Assembly: GCA_963741305.1 (NCBI GenBank) | Contig: CAVUHL010000003.1 | Location: forward strand, 3,596,001-3,660,000 | From: DATMER01 sp963741305 | GTDB lineage: Bacteria; Acidobacteriota; Thermoanaerobaculia; Multivoradales; UBA5704 | DNA length: 64,000 nucleotides | Reading direction: 5' to 3' | Part shown: positions 27,337 to 35,031 of the stretch, piece after piece | How the letters are laid out: each line of letters starts with the position of its first letter | How positions within the stretch are numbered: the stretch's first letter is position 1 | Notes under the pieces: generated by a model | Seen by the model: the letters and a program-made list of their open reading frames with translations, nothing else | Database searches by the model: none | Told to the model about the DNA's origin: nothing | Position numbers and translations under genes: made by a program

Positions 27337-28257
27337 GACATCCTCCTCTTTGGTCTTCCTCGCGGCCATGACAGCTGCTTGGGTGAGTTCATGCATTGCA
27401 TTTGCGATGCTGTTCATCATAGCAGGCCGCTCATGAGCCAAACCCTCAGGGGCGAAATCGCAGCTCAAACGCTTGTCGCCTGCGTCTACGAGTTCTTGAA
27501 ACCCCTTGATAAAGCCGCCACACCTCTGCACATACTCTGCTGCATACTGCTTCAACCCATCAAAACTAGCCCCAGAAGATTGTATCTCCTGATCTAGGGT
27601 CACAATCCCGCGCACCACATCTCTATGGCATGTAATTTCCAACTCGCTGATAAGTCTACGCTGCTCCTCCGTACGATCTGGCTCTTTTGGTCTGGCGGCT
27701 TGAGCAAAGTAAAGTCCCTTCAATGCACCACTGAGCACGTTCAGCGCGCGCAGGAAAGGCACCACCCTTTCCGCTAGTATTAAATTGCGGCCCAATGCGA
27801 TTGAAATGCCGCTGACCTGAGCACTAACAATGTTCCAGACCGCTCCGTCGATCGGTATCCTCATCGGAATTTCAAGAGAAGTGGCACCTTCATCTTCTTC
27901 GAGAACTTCAGTTCTGCGCGCCAGCAGTTGATTGGCCCATGCACAGTAACCCCGATTAGACGAGGTTTCGTATACGATGACCAGGGTAGGCGTAAAGCCT
28001 GTCACCCAATAGCGGATTGCGCTCCGTTTCAAGCCGGTAAGGACTACCGAATTGTTGCGAACCACCCACCTGGCACTTGACTTTATTTGAACTCTGAATT
28101 CAGTGCCGTTTAGTGGTCCCGGTTCACAGATCACTACCACACCATCTAGGCCGACGTCATCAAGGGGAGGCTGAAAAACCCAATTCGGAGGTAGCTGGGA
28201 GACGAACCAGCGTTCGCCCATCCGGCCAATCTCCTGAGATCTGTTCTGTTTCGGCAT
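27331..28257 (-). CDS. Integron cassette 6: DUF4365-like protein
   Basis: A 308-residue protein. Residues 1-130 resemble DUF4365: MGERWFVSQLPPNWVFQPP, DDVGLDGVVVICEPG and FRVQIKSSARW. The D-x-x-x-D, E and Q-x-K arrangement fits a PD-(D/E)XK nuclease-like core, a fold common in restriction and defence proteins. The C-terminal half is helical (LISELEITCHRDVVRGIV, FDGLKQYAAEYVQRCGG) and unnamed. Function is inferred from the fold alone. The TAA stop sits inside the attC core, as compact cassettes often show. Confidence 0.75.
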   Translation of the reverse strand: MPKQNRSQEIGRMGERWFVSQLPPNWVFQPPLDDVGLDGVVVICEPGPLNGTEFRVQIKSSARWVVRNNSVVLTGLKRSAIRYWVTGFTPTLVIVYETSSNRGYCAWANQLLARRTEVLEEDEGATSLEIPMRIPIDGAVWNIVSAQVSGISIALGRNLILAERVVPFLRALNVLSGALKGLYFAQAARPKEPDRTEEQRRLISELEITCHRDVVRGIVTLDQEIQSSGASFDGLKQYAAEYVQRCGGFIKGFQELVDAGDKRLSCDFAPEGLAHERPAMMNSIANAMHELTQAAVMAARKTKEEDVG

Positions 28258-28275
28258 TCTAGCTACCTAATGCTC

Positions 28276-28345
28276 GGATAACGTCATGGGCCTCAGCGTG
28301 CACCTGGGCGCGAGCCCAGGTGTCCGCTGCAGGCCCTGGTTGGCC
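28276..28345 (-). repeat. attC: attC site (cassette 5)
   Basis: Core sites GGATAAC and GTTGGCC, 70 bp in all, with an extended hairpin interior CACCTGGGCGCGAGCCCAGGTG, longer than in the other sites. Confidence 0.85.
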
Positions 28346-28399
28346 GCCTCTCTTGTACCCTCAACACCCGCAAAGTCACCAAAATCTGGGCACCAACCG

Positions 28400-28798
28400 C
28401 TAGTTTTCTACGCCACACCAAGGTCCCGCGCAATAACCTGGGCAGCACTCGCGGTAGTAGTGGTATTGATAGTAGTTGGTGTACTGGCCCCATACATAAT
28501 GCCCGTACCAACAAATATACTCGTTGCCACCAACCAGAGTATTGTAGGTCGCATCGCTATAGTAGAGGGTGCTCTCTTCAAGACATGGATGTCCGGGCGC
28601 AAAGTAATCAGAGCTAGATGCTTGGCCACCCAGAGAGCTCATGGCAGAGGTCATATTACTAGAGGAGCCAACCTTTTGGATACGACAAAATATACTTGGC
28701 TGCGGAGGGTTCAGCATACCTGCTGGGGTGGTCGTGGCTCCCGCGAAGGCTCCTATCAAGATCATCGACAAGGTCAACAGGGCACTTCTGAACTTCAT
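28400..28798 (-). CDS. Integron cassette 5: small secreted Tyr/Cys-rich protein
   Basis: A 132-residue exported protein; the ATG at 28798 has a near-perfect AAGGAG(A) ribosome site. The signal peptide is MKFRSALLTLSMILIGAFAGA. The mature region is unusual: rich in Tyr (YTNYYQYHYYRE) and Cys near the end (CCPGYCAGPWCG), with a SSDYFAPGHPC middle. No family recognised; disulfides and an extracellular role are likely. Confidence 0.7.
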   Translation of the reverse strand: MKFRSALLTLSMILIGAFAGATTTPAGMLNPPQPSIFCRIQKVGSSSNMTSAMSSLGGQASSSDYFAPGHPCLEESTLYYSDATYNTLVGGNEYICWYGHYVWGQYTNYYQYHYYRECCPGYCAGPWCGVEN

Positions 28799-28853
28799 TG
28801 GATCTCCTTTCTTAAAAGCATTCACTCGAGGAACTCTCTACGAGCTTTACTGC

Positions 28854-28915
28854 GGCCAACGCTGCTGCGGCTCAGCGCGCGGCGTCAGCCGTCCGCTGGA
28901 GCCGCTTGGTTAGCC
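28854..28915 (-). repeat. attC: attC site (cassette 4)
   Basis: Core sites GGCCAAC and GTTAGCC around the array's common interior (GCGGCTCAGCGCGCGGCGTC...CCGCTGGAGCCGC). The stop of the cassette 4 gene overlaps the GTTAGCC end. Confidence 0.92.
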
Positions 28916-29584
28916 GCCGTCCTGCTGGACAATGCGAGCACGTTCAGCATACTTACGAAACCTATACTTTAACTCGCACATTTCACTGCATGGGCTCCTA
29001 GCACGATTTGCTCTAACCCAGCCGACAGAGCCTCCAAAGGTCTCAATATATTTTTCATAAAGAGCTGCCAAGGGCAATCTCGCCAAGACAACTAGTGCAA
29101 CGATCGGCACAGCTAGACCGAGCAAGCCCAAAGCAAAAACCCAGGGGGCCGCCTGGATCTCATCCTCGGTCATTCCGAAGATACTCCTCGAAGGGCTGAT
29201 GCGAGAGGCTGCAAAGATGAAGGCCGCCTGTATGAGAAGGCATATAATGGTCCCTGCAACCCCTACGCCCAGCGCATGTCCAAGAGAAGTTTGCCAAAAG
29301 ACTCGAGTCCTCGACCAAGAAAGAGAATTACCTTCACGCCGATCATAAAATTTCTTGTGCGAAACAATTAGAGCGACTGAATCGTCGACGGCGGGATTGG
29401 GAGCGAAAAAGCGCTCGAATTCCAAGATCGAGAAATCACGCCCGGAAACAAGGCCGCGGTCCCAAATCTCCACATCCAAAAGGTGCTGCCATTGGCGCAA
29501 TAAGAGCCAAAGGGCGGCACAGGCCATAGCGACGAGATCTAATGGCCAGTAGACTCTCCAGACAGCCCACTCAGTCCAGTGCAA
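28910..29584 (-). CDS. Integron cassette 4: membrane protein, unknown function
   Basis: A 224-residue protein starting at TTG with GGGAG 6 bases upstream. Hydrophobic segments lie at about 12-30 (VYWPLDLVAMACAALWLLL), 104-130 (ALGVGVAGTIICLLIQAAFIF) and 148-173 (FALGLLGLAVPIVALVVLARLP). The loop between the first two is soluble and charged, with LEFERFFAPNPAV. No domain recognised. The C-terminal tail is basic, with three cysteines. Confidence 0.7.
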   Translation of the reverse strand: MHWTEWAVWRVYWPLDLVAMACAALWLLLRQWQHLLDVEIWDRGLVSGRDFSILEFERFFAPNPAVDDSVALIVSHKKFYDRREGNSLSWSRTRVFWQTSLGHALGVGVAGTIICLLIQAAFIFAASRISPSRSIFGMTEDEIQAAPWVFALGLLGLAVPIVALVVLARLPLAALYEKYIETFGGSVGWVRANRARSPCSEMCELKYRFRKYAERARIVQQDGG

Positions 29585-29621
29585 TTTCGACTCCCGTACA
29601 GTGTAATTAAACCTTGCCTGC

Positions 29622-29683
29622 GGCTAACGTTGTGGCGGCTCAGCGTGCGGCGTCAGCCGTCCGCTGGAGCCGCTTGGTTGGCC
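29622..29683 (-). repeat. attC: attC site (cassette 3)
   Basis: Core sites GGCTAAC and GTTGGCC around the common interior; differs from the 31178 site at only a few bases. Confidence 0.92.
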
Positions 29684-29747
29684 GAACAAGTTTTTCCTAC
29701 TGCGTAAATGGCTATGGCTCCCCCTGCGTTGCTCTTCCCTCCAAAGC

Positions 29748-30191
29748 TCACACCTCATATCGCACCTTGAACGTTACGTGGAAGGTCGGCCCGGCCTCAT
29801 TTACAAAGGCGGCCAAGAACTCTGGCTTTGGCACCAGCTCAATCAGTAAGCCATTACCATTAGGCGTCACTTTCTGAGTTTGCCATTTACCCTCAAACGG
29901 ACAATCAATAATTGTCGCGCTAATGACGCGCTTTCCAAATTCTTTTTTAGGAGTCACATGACCTGTGCCCAGGTCGTAGCCTGTTCGATTGCCGTCAGGG
30001 TTTATCTTGCCATTAATATTGAACAACTCGCTGTAATCTTCTTCGCGCACCTCCGAGCATGTGTTGCTGGAAAAGACGCACTGTAGGTTGCTCTTCATCC
30101 AGGCGTATGCGTCCTGGCCCGCAGGCGTGAAGAATGCGCCAAGAAAGGCAACGCTGGCAGCAGCAAGGACCGCTTGTGTTCCTTTTCTCAT
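29748..30191 (-). CDS. Integron cassette 3: secreted or anchored protein, unknown function
   Basis: A 147-residue protein. The ATG at 30191 was chosen because GGAGGAG lies 7 bases upstream, between it and an earlier ATG. It begins MRKGTQAVLAAASVAFLGAFF, a signal peptide or anchor, then a Cys pair (CVFSSNTC), an NGKINPDGNRTGYDLG loop and beta-rich C-terminal strands (TFHVTFKVRYEV). No family recognised. Confidence 0.65.
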   Translation of the reverse strand: MRKGTQAVLAAASVAFLGAFFTPAGQDAYAWMKSNLQCVFSSNTCSEVREEDYSELFNINGKINPDGNRTGYDLGTGHVTPKKEFGKRVISATIIDCPFEGKWQTQKVTPNGNGLLIELVPKPEFLAAFVNEAGPTFHVTFKVRYEV

Positions 30192-30265
30192 AGGTCGACT
30201 CCTCCTCATGCCTCTATAGCTTCTCTCCGGCTCTATACTAGCCTCAAAAGCTCAATACGTGCGAC

Positions 30266-30332
30266 GGCCAACGGCTTACGCTTCACCGTGCGGATGGCGA
30301 GGCCAGCCGTCCGGTGGAAGCGAGTGTTAGCC
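30266..30332 (-). repeat. attC: attC site (cassette 2)
   Basis: Core sites GGCCAAC and GTTAGCC; interior of the CGCTTCACCGTGCGGATGG type shared with the 25453 site. Confidence 0.88.
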
Positions 30333-30399
30333 CCTGCCCTTCTCGCGTTGCCCCTGCAGCATCGATCACGTTCCTACATGAAAGCATTTAGCCGTTTGG

Positions 30400-30843
30400 T
30401 TACCCTGTTTGCCGCTCCAAGAGCTTCTCATACTCTTCCCTGTGTCGTTCCATCATTAGGCTCAGTTCTTCCCTGGACGCCCGCTCTGCGATAAGCCGAT
30501 CCTGCTCCGCCTGCTGCCGAAGCCTTAATTGCCTCAACTCCACTTGCTGACTCGCGACCAGCTCTTGTCTGCGGCGCTCTAGTCGCTCAGTGCGCTCTGT
30601 CCACATTTCCCGATCTACCACTGAAGCGGTTACTCGGGCTTCTAAGTGTGAGGTGGCATATCGCCAAACAAAGAACGCCATGAAGAGCAAGGGGAGAACC
30701 GTAGCGAGGGTTGCCTCCTGGGACCAACCCGTGATCCTCATGAGTCCGCCAACGACTCCAAGAAGTGGCAGAACTATTGCGACAAAGCTGAGCTTTTCCC
30801 GACCAGAGAAGTCCACTGAATCGGCAGGTCTCATTTGGGGCAC
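30400..30843 (-). CDS. Integron cassette 2b: membrane protein with coiled-coil tail
   Basis: A 147-residue protein starting at GTG with AAGGAAGG upstream. Two hydrophobic segments (FVAIVLPLLGVVGGLM about 20-35 and ATVLPLLFMAFFVWRY about 47-63) are followed by a strongly charged coiled coil (RLERRRQELVASQQVELRQL onward) to the end. It begins 4 bases after the stop of the 99-residue gene in the same cassette, so the two are co-transcribed. Confidence 0.65.
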   Translation of the reverse strand: MPQMRPADSVDFSGREKLSFVAIVLPLLGVVGGLMRITGWSQEATLATVLPLLFMAFFVWRYATSHLEARVTASVVDREMWTERTERLERRRQELVASQQVELRQLRLRQQAEQDRLIAERASREELSLMMERHREEYEKLLERQTG

Positions 30844-30847
30844 TGTT

Positions 30848-31147
30848 CTAGCCCTTCCTTTTTAGACTTACAAGATCCCAGGTAGCTACCAGAGAGAGCC
30901 ACACGAAGGTGAGCACGACTGTAATCTCGTGGAACGCTATCAAGAACTCTGCCAGCTTGGAGTCCAAAGGCAGTGCCGTGGTGAGGGCGTGGGCTGCCAA
31001 TAGGACACTCCAGATACCGATAAATATTGCGAAATCGATGCTGAGCTTGATGAGATAGGGTCTAAAGGCGTGCCAGACTTCGGTTAGCCAAAGGATGCCA
31101 GAAGGGCTTTCCCTTTCCGAAGTGGTCGGCGCATCAACATCAGACAT
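30848..31147 (-). CDS. Integron cassette 2a: small membrane protein
   Basis: A 99-residue protein with two transmembrane segments (KLSIDFAIFIGIWSVLLAAHAL and FHEITVVLTFVWLSLVATWDL) and short polar ends. No family recognised. With the coiled-coil membrane protein behind it, it makes a two-gene cassette, which is less common than single-gene ones and suggests that the two membrane proteins work together. Confidence 0.65.
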   Translation of the reverse strand: MSDVDAPTTSERESPSGILWLTEVWHAFRPYLIKLSIDFAIFIGIWSVLLAAHALTTALPLDSKLAEFLIAFHEITVVLTFVWLSLVATWDLVSLKRKG

Positions 31148-31177
31148 GTCTCAAACGTCTCCTCTTCCAACACTCGC

Positions 31178-31239
31178 GGCTAACGCTGTGGCGGCTCAGC
31201 GCGCGGCGTCAGCCGTCCGCTGGAGCCGCTTGGTTGGCC
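31178..31239 (-). repeat. attC: attC site (cassette 1)
   Basis: Core sites GGCTAAC and GTTGGCC around GCTGTGGCGGCTCAGCGCGC...CCGCTGGAGCCGCTTG; the attC nearest to the integrase. Confidence 0.92.
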
Positions 31240-31301
31240 GACGTCCCCTCCGATTCCAGAGCACCCTCCGGGGCAGAATTAATTAATGCTTTCGGTACCT
31301 G

Positions 31302-31775
31302 CTACTCTTCCTCGGCGTCCAAGAGATCACGGAAGCTCACCTCACTCTCGTTATGTGGCTTCCACCGCGATTGCTCATAAAATCTATTTAAAACTTCGTA
31401 GTCGCCGTACTCTGCTGCAGAGATGATCTCTCGATACTCATAGCTCCTTATCCATTTTTTCAAGTAATCCAGGGAGCCAGTACTCAGACGTATGGCATCC
31501 CACTGAATCCTCTCTTTCTCAGGCCCAGCATAGGAATCAAGCTCTTCCATCACCATATCTATTTCCGAAGGCCATAATGAGCGAACCCTAAGAACTATAT
31601 CGTTTCTTGTCGCAGCGGCGGGCGTCGGCAAGTCCGTGCTGGCCCCGGAGAGTGAGCGAGCCCTACGAACGATATCGTTCCTTGCCGCAGTAGATGGCCT
31701 TCTCCGGAAAAATAGCCACAGAGCAACTCCTAAGGCAAGAAGCAGGAAGAGGCTAGCAGCCAAAGTGTCTCTCAT
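31302..31775 (-). CDS. Integron cassette 1: membrane-anchored protein, unknown function
   Basis: A 157-residue protein with one N-terminal membrane anchor (LAASLFLLLALGVALWLFF, about 5-23) and a cytoplasmic part. Residues 33-45 and 57-68 form a direct duplication, RNDIVRRARSL and RNDIVLRVRSL. The C-terminal part is helical and acidic (YGDYEVLNRFYEQSRW). No family recognised. As the cassette next to attI it should be the most recent insertion. Confidence 0.65.
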   Translation of the reverse strand: MRDTLAASLFLLLALGVALWLFFRRRPSTAARNDIVRRARSLSGASTDLPTPAAATRNDIVLRVRSLWPSEIDMVMEELDSYAGPEKERIQWDAIRLSTGSLDYLKKWIRSYEYREIISAAEYGDYEVLNRFYEQSRWKPHNESEVSFRDLLDAEEE

Positions 31776-32333
31776 TAGCCCTCGCTTGCTTTGTTATTGA
31801 CTATCCCTGGCAGCAGTCGTGGCAGAGTCCACTCGCTGACCATATCTGGGCTAACCTTCCTTAATCAGCCAGTCCAACTCGCCGGCCAACCTTGGTGTAG
31901 CTCCACGCCTCCGGCGTGCGTATAGGCTAGCCGCGCATTGCGCCGGTCACCTGGCGGCGTGGTCGTTCCCTCTACAACAGTCCAGAACGCAACAACTTCT
32001 AGAGTTTAAGCCCGTGCTGGTGGCGAGTCAATCCAAGCCTCCAAGGCAGGAGCTCGGCCACTCCTCCGGGAGATCAGGAGATTCCTGCCTATCCAAAAAT
32101 CCCGACCTGGGCATCTCTTTGAAGCGGAGAGACTTACCTCCCAGGTACGGTATGCGTTCCAGCCGATATGTATGCTCGCCGCAGGGGGCGTGGAAGCTTA
32201 TACAGTTGATCATAGGCCGATATGGCGGCGTAGCGCCGTCCCGCGCCGGGCAGAAAAAACAACGACTTGCGACGCATTTCCTAGGAAGGCTTCTTGGCTC
32301 GATAGGTGAGGATATGGCCGCGGTGCTTATCCA
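31776..32333 (-). other. attI: attI region of the integron
   Basis: 558 bases between the first cassette and the integrase stop. Two direct repeats of the form GGCYAACCTT lie at 31849 and 31884; the first has the same GGCTAAC core as the attC ends and is the best candidate recombination point. This fits the core-plus-direct-repeat design of attI sites. A 61-codon minus frame at 32028-32213 (start MINCISFHAPCGEHTYRL) has no clear ribosome site and is not called a gene. Nothing else was recognised. Confidence 0.55.
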
Positions 32334-33335
32334 TCACAACAGGTCCAGCGGGCTCTGCACTCCCCGGCCGCCACGATTCAGCACATGGGTGTAGATCATC
32401 GTCGTTTTCACGCTCCGGTGACCCAGCAGCTCCTGCACCGTGCGGATGTCGTATCCGTTCGTCAAGAGGTGCGTCGCGAACGAGTGCCTCAGCGTATGGC
32501 AGGTCGCCGCCTTGGCAAGGCCGGCCTTCTGGACCGATCTCCGGAACGACCGCTGGATCGACTGCTCAGGAAGATGATGCCGCCGCTCGATCCCCGACCG
32601 CGGATCCCGCGACAGGCCCGCCGCCGGAAAGACGTACTGCCATCCCCATTCCCCGGACGCCGAGGGATACTTCCTCGCCAACGCGTACGGAAGGTAGACC
32701 TTCCCGAAGCCTTCACCCAAATCCTTCTTGTGCTGACGCTCGACCCCGCGAAGATGACGCCGCAGGTCGTCCTGGATCGACGCCGGCAGCATCGTCACCC
32801 GGTCTTTCGCACCCTTCCCATCCCGCACGGTGATCTGGTTCTCCGCAAAGTCGACGTCCTTTACCCGCAATCTCAAGCCCTCCATCAGCCGAAGCCCCGT
32901 TCCATACAGCAACGTCAGGAACAGACGCTCCGTCCCTTCCACATGCGCGAGCACCCGCCGCACCTCTTCCCGCGTCAGAACCACGGGCAGACGGCGGCGG
33001 CGCTTCGCGCGGATCAGGCCTTCCAACTCACCGACCTGTTTTCCCAGGATCTCCCGATAGAGGTACAGCAACGCACAGAGGGCCTGCGTCTGAGTCGAGG
33101 CGCTGATCCGCCTCTCTACTGCCAGGTGTGTCAGAAAGGCGTTGATCTCGACCTCCCCCATCTCCGCCGGGTGGCGCTTGCCGTGGAACAGGATGTATTG
33201 CCGCATCCACCCCAGATACGCTTTCTCTGTCCGCAGGCTCAGGTGCTTCGCCCGCATCCTCGCCCGAGCCCTCTCGAGCAGCTTCGGCTCTCTCGCCTCC
33301 GGAACGTCCGAATGCCTCTTCTCGCCTTCGCTCAT
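32334..33335 (-). CDS. intI: Integron integrase (IntI-type tyrosine recombinase)
   Basis: A 333-residue site-specific recombinase. The SAM-like N-terminal domain (LLERARARMRAKHLSLRTEKAY) is followed by the catalytic domain with Arg in YGTGLRLMEGLRLRVKD, HTLRHSFATHLL, LLGHRSVKTTMIYTHV (nucleophile Tyr in IYTHV). The IntI-specific extra segment is present: PYALARKYPSASGEWGWQYV and DPRSGIERRHHL, which XerC/D lack. The ATG at 33335 has GGAGGAGAGG just upstream. It is complete and looks intact. It is transcribed toward the array, so cassettes lie at its 3' end, the arrangement described for a few bacteria such as Treponema denticola. Confidence 0.95.
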   Translation of the reverse strand: MSEGEKRHSDVPEAREPKLLERARARMRAKHLSLRTEKAYLGWMRQYILFHGKRHPAEMGEVEINAFLTHLAVERRISASTQTQALCALLYLYREILGKQVGELEGLIRAKRRRRLPVVLTREEVRRVLAHVEGTERLFLTLLYGTGLRLMEGLRLRVKDVDFAENQITVRDGKGAKDRVTMLPASIQDDLRRHLRGVERQHKKDLGEGFGKVYLPYALARKYPSASGEWGWQYVFPAAGLSRDPRSGIERRHHLPEQSIQRSFRRSVQKAGLAKAATCHTLRHSFATHLLTNGYDIRTVQELLGHRSVKTTMIYTHVLNRGGRGVQSPLDLL

Positions 33336-33652
33336 GCCTCTCCTCCTCCAGTTCTCGGAGGAAGGCCCATACACAATTGTCGTGCCCGGCAGGGAAAGGA
33401 AGGCCAAGCTGTTGGTTTTGCTTGCTTTTCCGATCAGTTCAAGGGACACCGGCCGCCGCCGGTGTCCAGCAATCTGGCGGGCTTGATTCCCGAGCGCGGG
33501 TCAAACGAGGGGTATAGCAAGAGCAATGGAAGTTTGTCCAGCGATCTGGACAGCCGCCAGATCCCTTGCGGAGGCCCGAGCTCCCGCCTCAGCTTTCGGC
33601 GGGCGCCTGAACGAAAACGCCGGCGGGCCGCCGGCGCTCCCAGTGGTCCGTC
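33336..33652. other. Intergenic region upstream of intI
   Basis: 317 bases that should contain the integrase promoter. A perfect 10-bp hairpin (33444-33453 with 33458-33467, loop CGCC) is the main structure. I see no convincing LexA box and no coding sequence. Confidence 0.5.
33611..33636 (-). terminator. Terminator of the TPR/anti-sigma-like gene
   Basis: An 8-bp self-complementary stem CGCCGGCG (33618-33625 and 33629-33636) followed on the minus strand by GTTTTCGTT, 16 bases beyond the stop at 33653. Confidence 0.7.
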
Positions 33653-34912
33653 TCAGGCCTTCACTTTCCGCAGAAGGGACGCGAGTTGGCGGGCCAGCTC
33701 GGCTGTCAGCCGCTCTTCTTCGCAGGCGCGCTGGAAAAGGATCAGGACCGCCGTGGACTCGCGGTGGATCTCCCTCGATTCAAAAGCGGCCAGCAGATCG
33801 AGCGCCAGCGCTTTGAGCTCCTGCGTCCTCCCTTGCTCAGACAGCAGGATCGCCAGGTCGAGCGCCACCAGGGCGGCGTTGATATCCATCTTCAAGTCCA
33901 GGAATTGTTGGTGGACCTCGCGGAAGGCGGCTTCCGCCTCGTCCGGACGGCCTCGCTCGAAGGCGAGGCTTCCCTCTTCCCAGCGCAGGCGCACCAAGTC
34001 GAGAGGCTGGGCCGTCTTGCGGAACAGATCCCGCACTTCGGGAAGCAGGCTCTCGGCCTCTTCAAAGCGGCCGGCATCGCTGAGGCAGCAGAGGAGGTTG
34101 TACCTCGCGGAGGCGTAAAGCTGCGGCTCGCGCTCGGGATCGATCCAGTCGAGAGGGCGCCGGAGCAGATCGACGGCTCCCACCAGATCGTTGCTCTCCT
34201 CCAGAATCTTGGCTTTCTGAAGGAAGACCTTGCCGACGCCATGGGCGTCTTCATTCTCCTTGTAGAGGTCGAGGGCGCGGTCGGCCTTCTGGCGCGCCTC
34301 TTCGAACCGGCGCTGGTCCCGGCGGAGCGAGCTTTCGAGGTCGAGGATCTCGGCTTCCACCCGGGAGCCTTCCATGGCGCTGCGCGACAGGCAGGTCCAC
34401 GCTTTGCGGAAGTCGGCATCGGCTCCGCGCAGCTCGGCCAGCACCCGGCGGGCATTGGCGCGGACGGCGAGCGCCCGGGCGCGGAGGCCGAGCACCCATT
34501 GCGGATCGTAGGCCGGCCCGAGGTGCGCGGTCAGCCGCACCGCCCGGTCCGCGAGGTCGAAGGCCTCCCCGGGATCGCGGCGGACGGCGGCGAGGCTCCG
34601 GTTCAGGAGGAGCTGGCACAGCCCCCAGGTGTGAAGGGTGTCGTCGTCGTCAATCAGGTCGTCTCGCCTCTCGTCCGGTGTGCTTTCCAGCCGCACCGCC
34701 AGCTCCGGCGCCTCCCGGCTCTCCAGGAGCGCCACTTCCTCATCCCAGTGGCCAGACTCTTCTTTGAGCTTCTGAAGCTCCCCGTATGCCTCGCGGCAGC
34801 CGGGGCACTGCTCCAAGTGGTGCGGCACGACCTCGCGCAACATGTCGTCCTGCTCCAGCCGTCCGGTCAGCCACCTGGCCATCGTTTCCAGCGAAAGATG
34901 CCGCTCTCCCAT
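33653..34912 (-). CDS. Anti-sigma-like zinc-finger and TPR-repeat protein
   Basis: A 419-residue soluble protein. Near the start it carries a zf-HC2-like motif (PHHLEQCPGCREAYGEL, H-x3-C-x2-C), the zinc-binding anti-sigma pattern. From about 110 to the end it is built of TPR-like helical pairs (AEILDLESSLRRDQRRFEEA, KVFLQKAKILEESNDLVGA, ARYNLLCCLSDAGRFEEAE). No transmembrane segment is present, unlike many anti-sigma factors, and no sigma factor gene lies nearby. Members with this layout are frequent in acidobacterial genomes and are thought to be regulatory. The ATG at 34912 follows GGGGAGGCGAGG. Confidence 0.75.
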   Translation of the reverse strand: MGERHLSLETMARWLTGRLEQDDMLREVVPHHLEQCPGCREAYGELQKLKEESGHWDEEVALLESREAPELAVRLESTPDERRDDLIDDDDTLHTWGLCQLLLNRSLAAVRRDPGEAFDLADRAVRLTAHLGPAYDPQWVLGLRARALAVRANARRVLAELRGADADFRKAWTCLSRSAMEGSRVEAEILDLESSLRRDQRRFEEARQKADRALDLYKENEDAHGVGKVFLQKAKILEESNDLVGAVDLLRRPLDWIDPEREPQLYASARYNLLCCLSDAGRFEEAESLLPEVRDLFRKTAQPLDLVRLRWEEGSLAFERGRPDEAEAAFREVHQQFLDLKMDINAALVALDLAILLSEQGRTQELKALALDLLAAFESREIHRESTAVLILFQRACEEERLTAELARQLASLLRKVKA

Positions 34913-35031
34913 GTCCTCGCCTCCCCGTCGAAGAACGTCTCTAGATATAAGGTTGCCGCTGGAGGGCAAATCAGGACACTTTCCGGAAAAAAAGTCGGGA
35001 CCGGCCTCCGGAACCGGCCCCGGCAGGGGGA

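Larger units (their letters stand above)
24812..33335 (-). mobile_element. Chromosomal integron: integrase, attI and nine-cassette array
   Basis: An intI-type integrase (32334-33335) is followed, in its own direction of transcription, by a probable attI and nine attC sites of about 60-70 bp, each starting (R/G)GCTAAC- or GGATAAC-like and ending GTTRGCC-like on the plus strand. Every interval holds one cassette with its gene(s) on the minus strand and the attC just after the stop. Four attC sites (26365, 28854, 29622, 31178) are nearly identical in the interior, as in sedentary chromosomal integrons. Cassette DNA is clearly more A/T-rich than the flanks. The integrase is oriented toward the array, opposite to class 1 integrons. 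Confidence 0.88.

Noticed and set aside
32028..32213. 61-residue gene in the attI region
   Set aside because: No ribosome site, no recognisable sequence, and it lies inside a likely recombination region.
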